Positions 7,820 to 16,445 of a stretch of DNA of 64,000 nucleotides are shown here, piece after piece. Source of the stretch: Rhodoblastus sp963804045 (GTDB lineage: Bacteria > Pseudomonadota > Alphaproteobacteria > Rhizobiales > Beijerinckiaceae); NCBI GenBank assembly GCA_963804045.1, contig CAWDOR010000031.1, forward strand, positions 1 to 64,000, in the 5' to 3' direction. The stretch's first letter is position 1, and the number at the start of each line of letters is the position of its first letter. The translations under genes and the position numbers were made by a program. A model generated the notes under the pieces. The model saw nothing but the letters and a program-made list of their open reading frames with translations. It searched no databases and was not told where the DNA came from.

Positions 7820-8599
7820 TTATTTTCCGGTCCAGATCGGCTTGCGTTTGGCGACGAAGGCGGCGGGGCCTTCGGTCGCATCCTGCGAGCCCATCATGGT
7901 CTTGACCGCCGGTTCGTCATGATAGCTGGCTATGGCCTCGGGCAGCGACATCGCCAGCGCTTGCATCGCGCCACGTTTGGTCGCGCGCACGGCGAGCGGC
8001 GCGCATTCCAAAATTTCCTGTGCCCATTTGCGCGCGACGTTCAAAAGTTCGCCGGGCGGCGCGACTTCATTGACGAAGCCATAATCCAGCCCCTCCCGCG
8101 CGGAGAGCCGGCGCCCGGTCAGCAGCAGCGCCATGGCCCGTTTCGAGCCGATCTGCACGGTCAGCCGCTGCATGCCGCCCGCCAGCGCCGACAGGCCGAT
8201 TTTCGGCTCGGGCAAAGCGAATTGCGCATGTTCGGCGGCGATCACCAGGTCGCAGGCCAGCGCGATCTCGAATCCGCCGCCAAAGGCGAGGCCATTGACG
8301 GCGGCGATGACCGGCTTGTCCATGGCGAAGCGCGAGGTCAGCCCGGCGAAGCCGGACGGCGGCAGCACCAGGCCGCCGCCCGCCGCCTGCTGTTTCAGAT
8401 CATGTCCCGCGCAAAAGGCTTTGTCGCCTTCGCCGGTGACGATCGCCACCCATTGGCTGTCGTCGCGCTCGAAATCATCGAAAGCGGCGGCCAGTTCCTC
8501 ATGGGCCTCGGCGTTGAGCGCATTGTAGCTTTGCGGGCGCGCCAGGGTGACAAGGGTGAGGGCGCCCTCGCGCTCCACCTTGATGTAGCTAAAGGTCAT
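7820..8599 (-). CDS. Enoyl-CoA hydratase
   Basis: A 259-residue crotonase-fold protein. The oxyanion-hole and CoA-binding segments are seen as KAFCAGHDLK and NGLAFGGGFEIALACD. The second acidic region ALPEPKIGLSALAGGMQRL carries the Glu expected for hydration of trans-2-enoyl-CoA. Length is standard. It sits between the racemase (53-base gap) and acyl-CoA dehydrogenase (17-base gap), which fits the second step of beta-oxidation. Other crotonase activities remain possible, because paralogues share these motifs. Confidence 0.88.
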   Translation of the reverse strand: MTFSYIKVEREGALTLVTLARPQSYNALNAEAHEELAAAFDDFERDDSQWVAIVTGEGDKAFCAGHDLKQQAAGGGLVLPPSGFAGLTSRFAMDKPVIAAVNGLAFGGGFEIALACDLVIAAEHAQFALPEPKIGLSALAGGMQRLTVQIGSKRAMALLLTGRRLSAREGLDYGFVNEVAPPGELLNVARKWAQEILECAPLAVRATKRGAMQALAMSLPEAIASYHDEPAVKTMMGSQDATEGPAAFVAKRKPIWTGK

Positions 8600-8616
8600 G
8601 CGGCGTCATCCTCGTC

Positions 8617-9749
8617 TTAGCCGGCCAAGGCCCGCGCGATCACCATGCGCTGCACGTCGCTGGTGCCCTCGTAAATCTGGCAGACGCGCACGTCGCGATA
8701 GATGCGCTCAACCGGATAATCCTGGAGATAGCCATAGCCGCCATGAATCTGGATGGCGTCGGAACAGACTCTTTCCGCCATTTCCGAAGCGAACAGCTTG
8801 GCCATCGAGGCCTCCTTCAGGCAGGGTTTTTTCGCGTCGCGCAAAGTCGCGGCGTGGAACACCAATTGTTCCGCGGCTTCGATCCGGGTCGCCATGTCGG
8901 CGAGACGAAAAGCCACCGCCTGATGTTCGATGATGGGCTTGCCGAACTGGCGACGCTCCCTGGCGTAATCGCGCGCCGCCTCGAAGGCCGCGCGCGCCAT
9001 GCCGACCGCCTGCGCGGCGATGCCGATGCGCCCGCCTTCGAGATTGGCCAGCGCGATTTTGAGGCCCTGGCCCTCGGCGCCCAGTCGCAACGAGGCGGGC
9101 AGGCGCATGTCCTCGAAGGCGATCTGGCAGGTGTCGGAAGGATGCTGTCCCAGCTTGTCCTCGACGCGCACCACATGGAAGCCGGGGGTTTCAGTGGGCA
9201 CGATGAAGGCGGAAAGCCCCGCCTTGCCCTTGTCGGGATCGGTCACGGCGAAGACAATGGCGACCTGGGCGTGTTTGCCGGAGGTGATGAACTGCTTGGC
9301 GCCGTTCAGCACATAAAAATCGCCGTCGCGCTTGGCGCGGGTGCGAATCGAGGCGGCGTCCGAGCCGGCGTCGGGTTCGGTCAGGCAGAAGCAGCCGAGC
9401 TTTTCGCCGCGCGCCATGGGTTTCAGAAAATTCTCGCGCTGGGCGTCGTCGCCATAGGTCAGGATCGGCATGCAGCCGACGCCATTATGTACGGACATGA
9501 TGGTGGAGACCGCGCCGCAGCCGGCGGCCACTTCGATCACCGCCGCCGCATAGGACACATAATCCATGCCGGCGCCGTCCCATTCCCCGGGAATGGTCAT
9601 GCCCATGAAGCCCAAACCCGCCATTTCCGCCAGCGCCTCGGCCGGAAACTTGTGCTCCCGGTCCCATTGCGCGGCGAAGGGCGCGAGCTTTCCTGGGCAA
9701 AAGCCCGCGCCATGTCGCGGACCATTTGCTGTTCTTCATTGAGGATCAT
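8617..9749 (-). pseudogene. Acyl-CoA dehydrogenase, single-base frameshift (possible sequencing error)
   Basis: The gene starts MILNEEQQMVRDMARAFAQE (ATG at 9749) and then loses frame. The expected continuation LAPFAAQWDREHKFPAEALA is in the neighbouring frame and runs intact to the stop at 8617. Adding one A to the minus-strand GAAAG (plus-strand TTT at 9689-9691) restores a 377-residue enzyme of normal length. The intact part has the FAD-binding CFCLTEPDAGSDA, the QFGKPIIEHQ segment and the C-terminal catalytic Glu in QIYEGTSDVQRMVIAR. It would oxidise a short or branched acyl-CoA and reduce EtfAB. Its ATG overlaps the thiolase stop in ATGA (9746-9749), indicating translational coupling. 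Confidence 0.85.
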
Positions 9750-10933
9750 GCGACCTCCAGAGCCAGAGCCGTGCCTTCGCCGCCGCCGATGCACAGCGAG
9801 GCCACGCCCTTTTTCAACCCATATTTTTTCAGCGCGGCGAGAAGCGTGACCACGATCCGCGCGCCCGAGGCGCCGATGGGATGGCCGAGCGCGCAGGCGC
9901 CGCCGTGGACATTGACCTTTTCATGGGCCAGGCCGAGATCGCGCATGGCGATCATGGCGACCACGGCGAAGGCCTCGTTGACTTCCCAGAGATCGACGTC
10001 CTTGGCGCTCCAGCCGGTCTTGTCGAACAATTTCCTGATCGAGCCGACCGGCGCGGACGGGAACAGCGCCGGCGTCGACGCATAGGTCGCATGGCCCCGG
10101 ATAATCGCCAAAGGCGCGAGGCCGCGCTTTTCCGCCTGAGAGCGGCGCATCAGCGTCACGGCGGCGGCGCCGTCGGAAATCGACGAGCTGTTGGCGGCGG
10201 TCACCGTGCCGCCCTCGCGGAAGGCGGGTTTCAGCGTCGGAATTTTTTCCGGCAGCGCCTTGGCCGGCTGCTCGTCGGTGGAAACCGAAACCTCGCCCTT
10301 GCGGCTCTTGACTTTTACGGGCGCGATTTCGCCGGCGAAGGTGCCGTCCTGACTGGCCTTCAAGGCGCGCTCCAGCGAGGCCAGCGCATAGGCGTCCTGC
10401 TCCTGGCGCGAGAACTGGTAGGCCTGCGCCGCGTCCTCGGCGAAAGTTCCCATCAGCCGGCCCCGGTCATAGGCGTCCTCGAGCCCGTCGAGGAACATGC
10501 TGTCCATCACCCGGTCATGGCCGAGGCGATAGCCGGAGCGCGCCTTGGGCAGCAGATAGGGCGCATTGGTCATGCTCTCCATGCCGCCGGCGACCATGAC
10601 CTCATTGGTCCCGGCCAGCAGCATGTCATGGGCGAACATGATCGCCTGCATGCCCGAGCCGCACATTTTATTGACCGTGGTGCAGCCGGCGCTTTTCGGC
10701 AGCCCCGCGCCAAGCGCGGCCTGGCGGGCGGGGGCCTGGCCCTGACCGGCGGGCAGCACACAGCCCATCACCACTTCCTCTATGTCTTCCGAGGTCAGGC
10801 CGGCGCGGGAGACGGCGGCGGCGATGGCTTCCGCGCCCAGTTGCGAGGCGGCGAGCGAGGCGAAATCGCCTTGCAGCCCGCCCATGGGCGTGCGCGCGGC
10901 GCTGACAATGACGATCGGATCGGCCTGGGTCAT
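9746..10933 (-). CDS. Acetyl-CoA C-acyltransferase (thiolase)
   Basis: A 395-residue thiolase with the acyl-accepting Cys in NKMCGSGMQA (about residue 90), the GHPIGASGAR histidine region and the terminal CIGGGEGTALALE with the second Cys. It cleaves 3-ketoacyl-CoA with CoA; with a 2-methyl substrate it would yield propionyl-CoA plus a shortened acyl-CoA. The ATG at 10933 has GGAG six bases upstream and is preferred to a TTG at 10945. It lies 13 bases after the dehydrogenase/reductase gene and overlaps the acyl-CoA dehydrogenase by four bases. Confidence 0.92.
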   Translation of the reverse strand: MTQADPIVIVSAARTPMGGLQGDFASLAASQLGAEAIAAAVSRAGLTSEDIEEVVMGCVLPAGQGQAPARQAALGAGLPKSAGCTTVNKMCGSGMQAIMFAHDMLLAGTNEVMVAGGMESMTNAPYLLPKARSGYRLGHDRVMDSMFLDGLEDAYDRGRLMGTFAEDAAQAYQFSRQEQDAYALASLERALKASQDGTFAGEIAPVKVKSRKGEVSVSTDEQPAKALPEKIPTLKPAFREGGTVTAANSSSISDGAAAVTLMRRSQAEKRGLAPLAIIRGHATYASTPALFPSAPVGSIRKLFDKTGWSAKDVDLWEVNEAFAVVAMIAMRDLGLAHEKVNVHGGACALGHPIGASGARIVVTLLAALKKYGLKKGVASLCIGGGEGTALALEVA

Positions 10934-10946
10934 GGAAAACTCCAAT

Positions 10947-11726
10947 TCAGCGGGGGGGCATGCGCAGCGCGCCGTCGAGACGGATCACTTCGCCATTGAG
11001 CATAGAATTTTCGACAATATGCTGGGCCAGCGCCGCATATTCGGCGGGGCGGCCAAGACGCGGCGGGAAGGGAACGCCCTTGCCCAGGGCGTCCTGGACC
11101 TCCTGGGGCATGCCGGCCATCATCGGCGTTTCGAAAATGCCGGGGGCTATGGTGACGACGCGAATGCCGGAAGAGGCCAGCTCGCGCGCCGCCGGCAGGG
11201 TCAGGCCGACCACGCCGCCCTTGGACGCCGCATAGGCCGCCTGGCCGATCTGGCCGTCGTAAGCGGCGACCGAGGCGGTGTTGACGATCACGCCGCGCTC
11301 GCCCTCTTCATTGGGCGCTTCCCGCGAAATGGCCTCAGCCGCGAGGCGCAGCATGTTGAAAGTTCCCACCAGATTGATGGTCACGGCGCGGGCAAAGCTT
11401 TCAAGGCGATGCACGCCCTTCTTGCCGAGAATTTTCTCGCCCGGCGCGACGCCGGCGCAATTGACCAGGCCATGCAGATGGCCGAAGGCGTCGAGAGCCA
11501 GTTTTACGGCCGCCTGCCCATCCGCCTCGCTGGTGACATCGCCGGCTATGGCTTTGGCGTTGGCGCCGATGGTCGCGGCATTGGCCTTGGCCGCCTCGCC
11601 GTTGAGATCGACCAGGACGACGCGCGCCCCGGCTTTGGCGAAAGCTTTGGCCACGGCGGCGCCTAGGCCCGAGCCGGCGCCGGTGACGATGAAAACCTTT
11701 TCATTGAGCTGCAAGGGAGACTCCAT
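10947..11726 (-). CDS. SDR 3-hydroxyacyl-CoA dehydrogenase (type 2, HSD17B10-like)
   Basis: A 259-residue short-chain dehydrogenase. The cofactor motif TGAGSGLG with VVLVDLNGE indicates NAD preference, NCAGVAPGEKI is the family's NxAG region, and the catalytic Ser-Tyr-Lys is seen as TASVAAYDGQIGQAAYAASK. The pattern, including APGIFETPMM and LDGALRMPPR, is that of the 2-methyl-3-hydroxybutyryl-CoA/3-hydroxyacyl-CoA type 2 dehydrogenases. It would oxidise the 3-hydroxyacyl-CoA made by the hydratase. It is placed between the CoA ligase and thiolase genes in one transcription unit. Confidence 0.88.
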   Translation of the reverse strand: MESPLQLNEKVFIVTGAGSGLGAAVAKAFAKAGARVVLVDLNGEAAKANAATIGANAKAIAGDVTSEADGQAAVKLALDAFGHLHGLVNCAGVAPGEKILGKKGVHRLESFARAVTINLVGTFNMLRLAAEAISREAPNEEGERGVIVNTASVAAYDGQIGQAAYAASKGGVVGLTLPAARELASSGIRVVTIAPGIFETPMMAGMPQEVQDALGKGVPFPPRLGRPAEYAALAQHIVENSMLNGEVIRLDGALRMPPR

Positions 11727-11756
11727 TGCTGAAATGTTGGGGAAACCGGCGGCGGT

Positions 11757-13418
11757 TCAGCTCGCCGGCTTTTCCTGATTGCGCAAGATAAAACGCTGGA
11801 TCTTGCCGCTCGGCGTTTTCGGCAGGGTGGCGACAAAGGCGATCTCGCGCGGATAGGCATGGGCGGAGAGGCGCTTGCGCACATGCTGGCGCAATTCCTC
11901 CTCCAGCTCCGGCGAGGCTTCATAGCCCGATTTCAGCACCACAAAAGCCTTGACGATTTCGGTGCGCTCGGCGTCGGGCTTGCCGATCACCGCGGTCTCG
12001 ACCACGGCCGGGTGCTCGATCAGCGCGCTTTCCACATCGAAAGGTCCGATGCGATAGCCCGAGGAGGTGATGACGTCGTCGGCGCGGCCGACGAAGCTGA
12101 TATGGCCGGAGGGCTCCAGCTCCACCGTGTCGCCGGTGCGGTAATAGCCGCCATGAATGGTCGGCGTCGTCTCCTTGAGATAGCCCTTGAACCACAGCGC
12201 CGGCGATTTCGCCACATCCACGGCGAGCACGCCGGGGACATTGGGGCCAAGCTCCTTGTCCTGAGAGTCGAGCACCGCCATGCGGAAGCCGGGCATGGCG
12301 AAACCCGCCGAGCCCACGCGCACCTCATGGGCGATGCCGTGATGATTGTTGACGCACATGCCCAGTTCGGTCTGGCCGTAATGATCGGCGATCGGCGCGT
12401 CGAGATTTTCCCTGAACCATCTGATGACCTCGGGATTGAGCGGCTCGCCCGCCGAGGAGACCACGCGCAGCCTGCCCTTGACCGCGCTCGCGGGCCCGGC
12501 TCCGGCGGCGATCAGCAGGCGATAGGCTGTCGGCGCTCCCGCGAGATTGTTGACGCCATGGTCGAGGATCAGCTTGTAGGTGGTTTCGACGGTGAAGGGG
12601 CCGTCGAAAAAGGTGGTGGCGTGGCCGAGCAGCAGCGGGCCGACCACGGCGTAATAGAGACCATAGGCCCAGCCGGGATCGGCGATATTCCAGTAGATAT
12701 CGCCGGCGCGCAGATCGACCGCGTCGGTCATATAGGTGCGGAAGGCGACCAGCGCCTTGATCGGCACGGGCACGCCCTTGGGCAGACCGGTGGTGCCCGA
12801 GGTGGACATCAGCAGGAACAGATCGTCCTGGTTGCGCGCAACGGGAGCGAAATCCGCGCTCTGTTTTGCGAGTTCGGCGGCGAGGTCAATGTCGCCTTCG
12901 GCGATTTTCGCCGGGCCGGAGACCGGGGTGATGACCGCGATCAAGGGCGCGTTGGGAACGTCATTGAGCTTGGGGCGATTGACTGGATCGGTGATCACCA
13001 GCTTGGCCTGGCTGGTGCCCAGGCGATGTTCGATGGCCTTGGGGCCGAAGGCGGTGAACAGCGGCTGATAGACCGCGCCGGCGCGCCAGATGCCCATGGC
13101 GGCGATCAGCAGGTCGGGCACGCGCGGCAGCATGACGGCGACGCGGTCGCCGGGACCGATGCCGCGCGATTTCAGTAGATTGGCGAAACGGGCGGCGCCA
13201 TCGCGCAATTGCGCGAAGGTGAGATCGGCCTTGTGGCCGGAGAAATCCTGCCAATGCAGCGCAATCTTGCCGCTGTCGTCCGCCCAGCGGTCGCAGCATT
13301 CGACGCAGACATTGATGTTTCGGGCGAAATCGCCGGCGAAGGCATTCGCCGCCCGATTGAAATCGAAAGAATCATAGGCCTGCGCATAGGCGCCGGCCAG
13401 GGCGCGATCAATGGACAT
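11757..13418 (-). CDS. Acyl-CoA synthetase (acetyl/butyryl-CoA synthetase-like)
   Basis: A 553-residue AMP-forming ligase. It has the P-loop LLMSTSGTTGLPKGVP, the A5 region DHYGQTELGMCVNNH, the YRTGDT segment and SSGYRIGPFDVESAL before the catalytic Lys in KTPSGKIQRFILR. This resembles medium-chain/butyryl-CoA synthetases more than long-chain FadD. The ATG at 13418 has GGGAGG directly upstream. It is the first enzyme gene after the AraC regulator and would activate the acid entering the beta-oxidation set downstream; substrate length is not determinable by eye. Confidence 0.9.
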   Translation of the reverse strand: MSIDRALAGAYAQAYDSFDFNRAANAFAGDFARNINVCVECCDRWADDSGKIALHWQDFSGHKADLTFAQLRDGAARFANLLKSRGIGPGDRVAVMLPRVPDLLIAAMGIWRAGAVYQPLFTAFGPKAIEHRLGTSQAKLVITDPVNRPKLNDVPNAPLIAVITPVSGPAKIAEGDIDLAAELAKQSADFAPVARNQDDLFLLMSTSGTTGLPKGVPVPIKALVAFRTYMTDAVDLRAGDIYWNIADPGWAYGLYYAVVGPLLLGHATTFFDGPFTVETTYKLILDHGVNNLAGAPTAYRLLIAAGAGPASAVKGRLRVVSSAGEPLNPEVIRWFRENLDAPIADHYGQTELGMCVNNHHGIAHEVRVGSAGFAMPGFRMAVLDSQDKELGPNVPGVLAVDVAKSPALWFKGYLKETTPTIHGGYYRTGDTVELEPSGHISFVGRADDVITSSGYRIGPFDVESALIEHPAVVETAVIGKPDAERTEIVKAFVVLKSGYEASPELEEELRQHVRKRLSAHAYPREIAFVATLPKTPSGKIQRFILRNQEKPAS

Positions 13419-13515
13419 GTCAAACCTCCCGCGAGCCGGATTATCGTTCCGGATTTCGCCTGTTGCAGGAGGATAATGGCGCCGGCGTTTGTGTCTTTCC
13501 ATGCCGAAACCGGCT

Positions 13516-14541
13516 TTATTTCGTGGCCGATTTTGCCAGTTTTTTTATCGCCTTTTGCGCGACGCTCCGACGATAGGCGGCGGGCGTGGTTCCGCACCAT
13601 TTGCGGAAGGCGCGATGGAAGGCGCTGGGCTCGGCAAAGCCCAGGGACGCCGAGAGATCGGCGACGCCGATCCGGCTGGCGGTCAAAGCCGCGATGGCCA
13701 TGTCGCGCAGAACTTCGTCGCGGATGTCGCGATAGCTCTGTCCCTCGAGCTGGAGCTTGTGGCGCAAGGTGGAGGCGGGCATGCGCAGCCGGCGCGCCAT
13801 CTCCTCCGCATTGGGCCAGTCCGTCGGCGCCAGCGCCCGCAATTTCCGCCTTATATTGGCCGATAGCCCGGCGTCATGGGCATAGCGCACCAATATATTG
13901 TCCGGCGCCTGGCGCAGAAAGACGCGCATCGCCGCCTCGTTGCGGTTGATCGGCAGGCTCAGGAATGCCTGATCGAAGGCGAGCAGACTGGCGTTTGCGC
14001 CGAATTCGACCGGCGCGCCGAAAAACAGCCGGTAATCCGCGCAAAAATCCGGCTCGGCGCAGCGGAAATCGACACGCCGCAAAGGCAGGCGGCGTCGGGC
14101 GAACCAGCAGATGACGCCATGCAGCACGATCCAATAGGTGCGATAGGCGAAGGCCGAGCGCGGCGGGCCATTCTCGTGCAGAGTGACCAGGGCCAAGCCG
14201 TTTGCGACGGTCAATTCCCCGCGCGGCTCGTCGAGCACGAGATTGAGAAAGCGCAGGGCGCGGCGCAAGGCCTGTTCAAGCGTGCGGCTGTGCAGCAGGC
14301 AATGGCATAGAAGGGTGAAGCCGCCGGGGCGCATGGGCCGCGCCGCGAGGCCAAAAAACTCGTCATCCAGCTCCCGCGCCAACGCCCGCCACATTCGCCC
14401 ATAGGCTTCGGCGGAAACCGGCTCGCGCAGGTCCGACGGGAATTGCGCCGCCGCGAGAACGCGGTCGGTGGGCAGGTTCCTCCGACGCAGCGCGTCCAGC
14501 GCCTCTTCGACGAATGAGGCGGAGATCATCCGGCGTTCCAC
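13516..14541 (-). CDS. AraC family transcriptional regulator (arabinose-binding-like N-terminus)
   Basis: About 341 residues. The N-terminal two thirds match the AraC_binding_2/OruR-type ligand domain, and the C-terminal 90 residues carry two helix-turn-helix units: MARRLRMPASTLRHKLQLEG and DLSASLGFAEPSAFHRAFRKW followed by GTTPAAYRRS. The GTG at 14541 is preferred because AGGAGG lies four bases upstream; the ATG at 14529 is too far from it. It precedes the ligase-racemase series in the same direction by 97 bases and is its most likely regulator. Confidence 0.88.
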   Translation of the reverse strand: MERRMISASFVEEALDALRRRNLPTDRVLAAAQFPSDLREPVSAEAYGRMWRALARELDDEFFGLAARPMRPGGFTLLCHCLLHSRTLEQALRRALRFLNLVLDEPRGELTVANGLALVTLHENGPPRSAFAYRTYWIVLHGVICWFARRRLPLRRVDFRCAEPDFCADYRLFFGAPVEFGANASLLAFDQAFLSLPINRNEAAMRVFLRQAPDNILVRYAHDAGLSANIRRKLRALAPTDWPNAEEMARRLRMPASTLRHKLQLEGQSYRDIRDEVLRDMAIAALTASRIGVADLSASLGFAEPSAFHRAFRKWCGTTPAAYRRSVAQKAIKKLAKSATK

Positions 14542-14628
14542 GCATCCTCCTCGCGCGACAAAAAGTGGCAAAATCGACAGGCGAATGTGATCCGAGCCGG
14601 CGAGGAAATGCAAGATCGCAAAAGGCGT

Positions 14629-14658
14629 AAAAAAAGCCGGCGACCAGAGGCCGCCGAC
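14629..14658 (-). terminator. Intrinsic terminator of the etfBA unit
   Basis: On the minus strand, arms GTCGGCGGCC and GGTCGCCGGC (plus 14649-14658 and 14636-14645) pair at 8 of 10 positions around a 3-base loop. They are followed by seven T residues (plus A at 14629-14635). It lies 27 bases after the etfA stop. Confidence 0.7.
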
Positions 14659-14685
14659 AAGTCCGTCGGGGGAAAAGTCTTGAGC

Positions 14686-15627
14686 TCAACGGCCGATTTT
14701 GTCCAGTTCGTCCTTGAGTTCGGGCAGGGCGGCATAGAGGTCCGCGACCAGTCCGTAATCGGCGACCTGGAAGATCGGGGCCTCCTCGTCCTTGTTGATG
14801 GCGACGATCACCTTGGAGTCCTTCATGCCCGCCAGATGCTGGATCGCCCCGGAGATGCCCACGGCGATGTAAAGCTCCGGCGCCACCACCTTGCCGGTCT
14901 GGCCCACCTGCCAGTCGTTGGGCGCGTAACCCGCGTCCACCGCCGCGCGCGACGCGCCCATGGTCGCGCCCAGTCTGTCGGCCACCGGCTCGATATAGGT
15001 CTTGAAATTCTCCGAGTTCTGCATGGCGCGGCCCCCGGAAATGATGATCCTAGCGGAGGTCAGCTCCGGACGGTCGGACACCGCCAGCGCCTCGCTCTTG
15101 AAGGTGGAAACGCCCGTCTCCGCCGGCGCCGCGACCGCCTCGATGGCCGCCGAACCGCCGTCACCCGTCGCGGCGAAGGTCGAGGTGCGCACCGTGATCA
15201 CCTTTTTCGTATCGGTCGCCTGCACCGTCTGGATGGCGTTGCCGGCATAGATCGGCCGCTCGAACGTGTCGGGCGAGATCACCTTGGAGATTTCCGAGAT
15301 CTGGGCCACATCGAGCAGCGCCGCGACGCGCGGCAGCACGTTCTTGCCGTTGGAGGTCGCCGGGGCGACAATGGCGTCATAACCGGGCGCCAGCGCCACG
15401 ATCAGATCGGCCAGAGGCTCGGCCAGGCCATGCTTGAAGCTGTCGCTCGAAGCCGTCAGCACCTTGTCCACGCCCGCCAGTTTCGCCGCCGCTTGCGCGG
15501 CTTCATCCGAACCGCCGGCGATCAGAATATGCACCGGCGCGCCCAGAGCGCTCGCCGCGGTCAGCGCCTTGGCGGTGGCGTCGTTCAGCTTGGCCCCATG
15601 CACTTCGGCCAGAAGAAGAGTCGTCAT
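14686..15627 (-). CDS. etfA: Electron transfer flavoprotein subunit alpha
   Basis: A 313-residue EtfA. The C-terminal FAD domain is clear: ISGGRAMQNSENF, then GATMGASRAAVDAGYAPN, VGQTGKVVAPELYIAVGISG and HLAGMKDSKVIVAINKD. It forms the FAD-bearing heterodimer with EtfB, receiving electrons from acyl-CoA dehydrogenases and passing them to ETF-ubiquinone oxidoreductase. Its ATG overlaps the etfB stop by one base (TGATG). Two acyl-CoA dehydrogenase genes in this window are plausible electron donors. Confidence 0.97.
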   Translation of the reverse strand: MTTLLLAEVHGAKLNDATAKALTAASALGAPVHILIAGGSDEAAQAAAKLAGVDKVLTASSDSFKHGLAEPLADLIVALAPGYDAIVAPATSNGKNVLPRVAALLDVAQISEISKVISPDTFERPIYAGNAIQTVQATDTKKVITVRTSTFAATGDGGSAAIEAVAAPAETGVSTFKSEALAVSDRPELTSARIIISGGRAMQNSENFKTYIEPVADRLGATMGASRAAVDAGYAPNDWQVGQTGKVVAPELYIAVGISGAIQHLAGMKDSKVIVAINKDEEAPIFQVADYGLVADLYAALPELKDELDKIGR

Positions 15628-16376
15628 CAGATCACCCCGGCTTCGTCTTTGAGTTTCGCCACGAGTTCGGCCACCGAACCCATCTTGACGCCCGCCTTGC
15701 GCGACGCCGGCTCCGAGGTCTTCACCACTTTCAGACGCGGAGTCACGTCAACCCCATAATCTGCGGGGGTCTTCTCGGCGATGGGCTTCTTCTTCGCCTT
15801 CATGATGTTGGGCAGCGAGGCGTAGCGCGGCTCGTTGAGACGCAGGTCGGTGGTCACCACCGCCGGGGTTTTCAGCGTCACCGTCTGCAAGCCGCCATCG
15901 ACTTCGCGGGTCACGTCCACGGTCCCCTCGGCCAGCTCGACCTTCGAAGCAAAAGTGCCCTGGCCCCAGCCCAGCAGCGCCGCCAGCATCTGTCCGGTCT
16001 GGTTGCTGTCGTCGTCGATCGCCTGCTTGCCCAGAATGACCAGGCCCGGCTGTTCCTCCAGCGCGATGGCCTTCAAGATCTTGGCGACCGCCAGCGGCTC
16101 GACGGTCTCGTCGGTCTTGACGAGAATGCCGCGATCCGCGCCCATCGCCAGCCCGGTGCGCAGGGTTTCGGTCGCCTGCTGCGGGCCGATGGAGACCACC
16201 ACCACTTCCGAAGCCTTGCCGGCTTCCTTCAGCCGCAAAGCCTCTTCCACGGCGATCTCGTCGAACGGGTTCATCGACATCTTGACATTGGCCAGCTCAA
16301 CGCCGGTCCCGTCCGTCTTCACACGTATCTTCACGTTGTAATCGACAACCCGTTTCACGGGCACGAGAAGTTTCAT
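15627..16376 (-). CDS. etfB: Electron transfer flavoprotein subunit beta
   Basis: A 249-residue EtfB beginning MKLLVPVKRVVDYNVKIRVK, with NPFDEIAVEEALRLKE, the AMP-binding LGKQAIDDDSNQTGQMLAALLGW and the recognition loop region LRLNEPRYASLPNIMKAKKK. The ATG at 16376 has GGAG upstream; the in-frame sequence before it is not conserved. It is transcribed ahead of etfA, with a fatty-acyl-CoA synthetase gene 69 bases upstream on the same strand. Confidence 0.97.
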   Translation of the reverse strand: MKLLVPVKRVVDYNVKIRVKTDGTGVELANVKMSMNPFDEIAVEEALRLKEAGKASEVVVVSIGPQQATETLRTGLAMGADRGILVKTDETVEPLAVAKILKAIALEEQPGLVILGKQAIDDDSNQTGQMLAALLGWGQGTFASKVELAEGTVDVTREVDGGLQTVTLKTPAVVTTDLRLNEPRYASLPNIMKAKKKPIAEKTPADYGVDVTPRLKVVKTSEPASRKAGVKMGSVAELVAKLKDEAGVI

Positions 16377-16445
16377 CGGTTTGCTCCTTCGGCCCTTCGA
16401 CGGAAAGGCCGCTCTCATTTCGCGCCGCGAGGCGGCGGATTTCAT

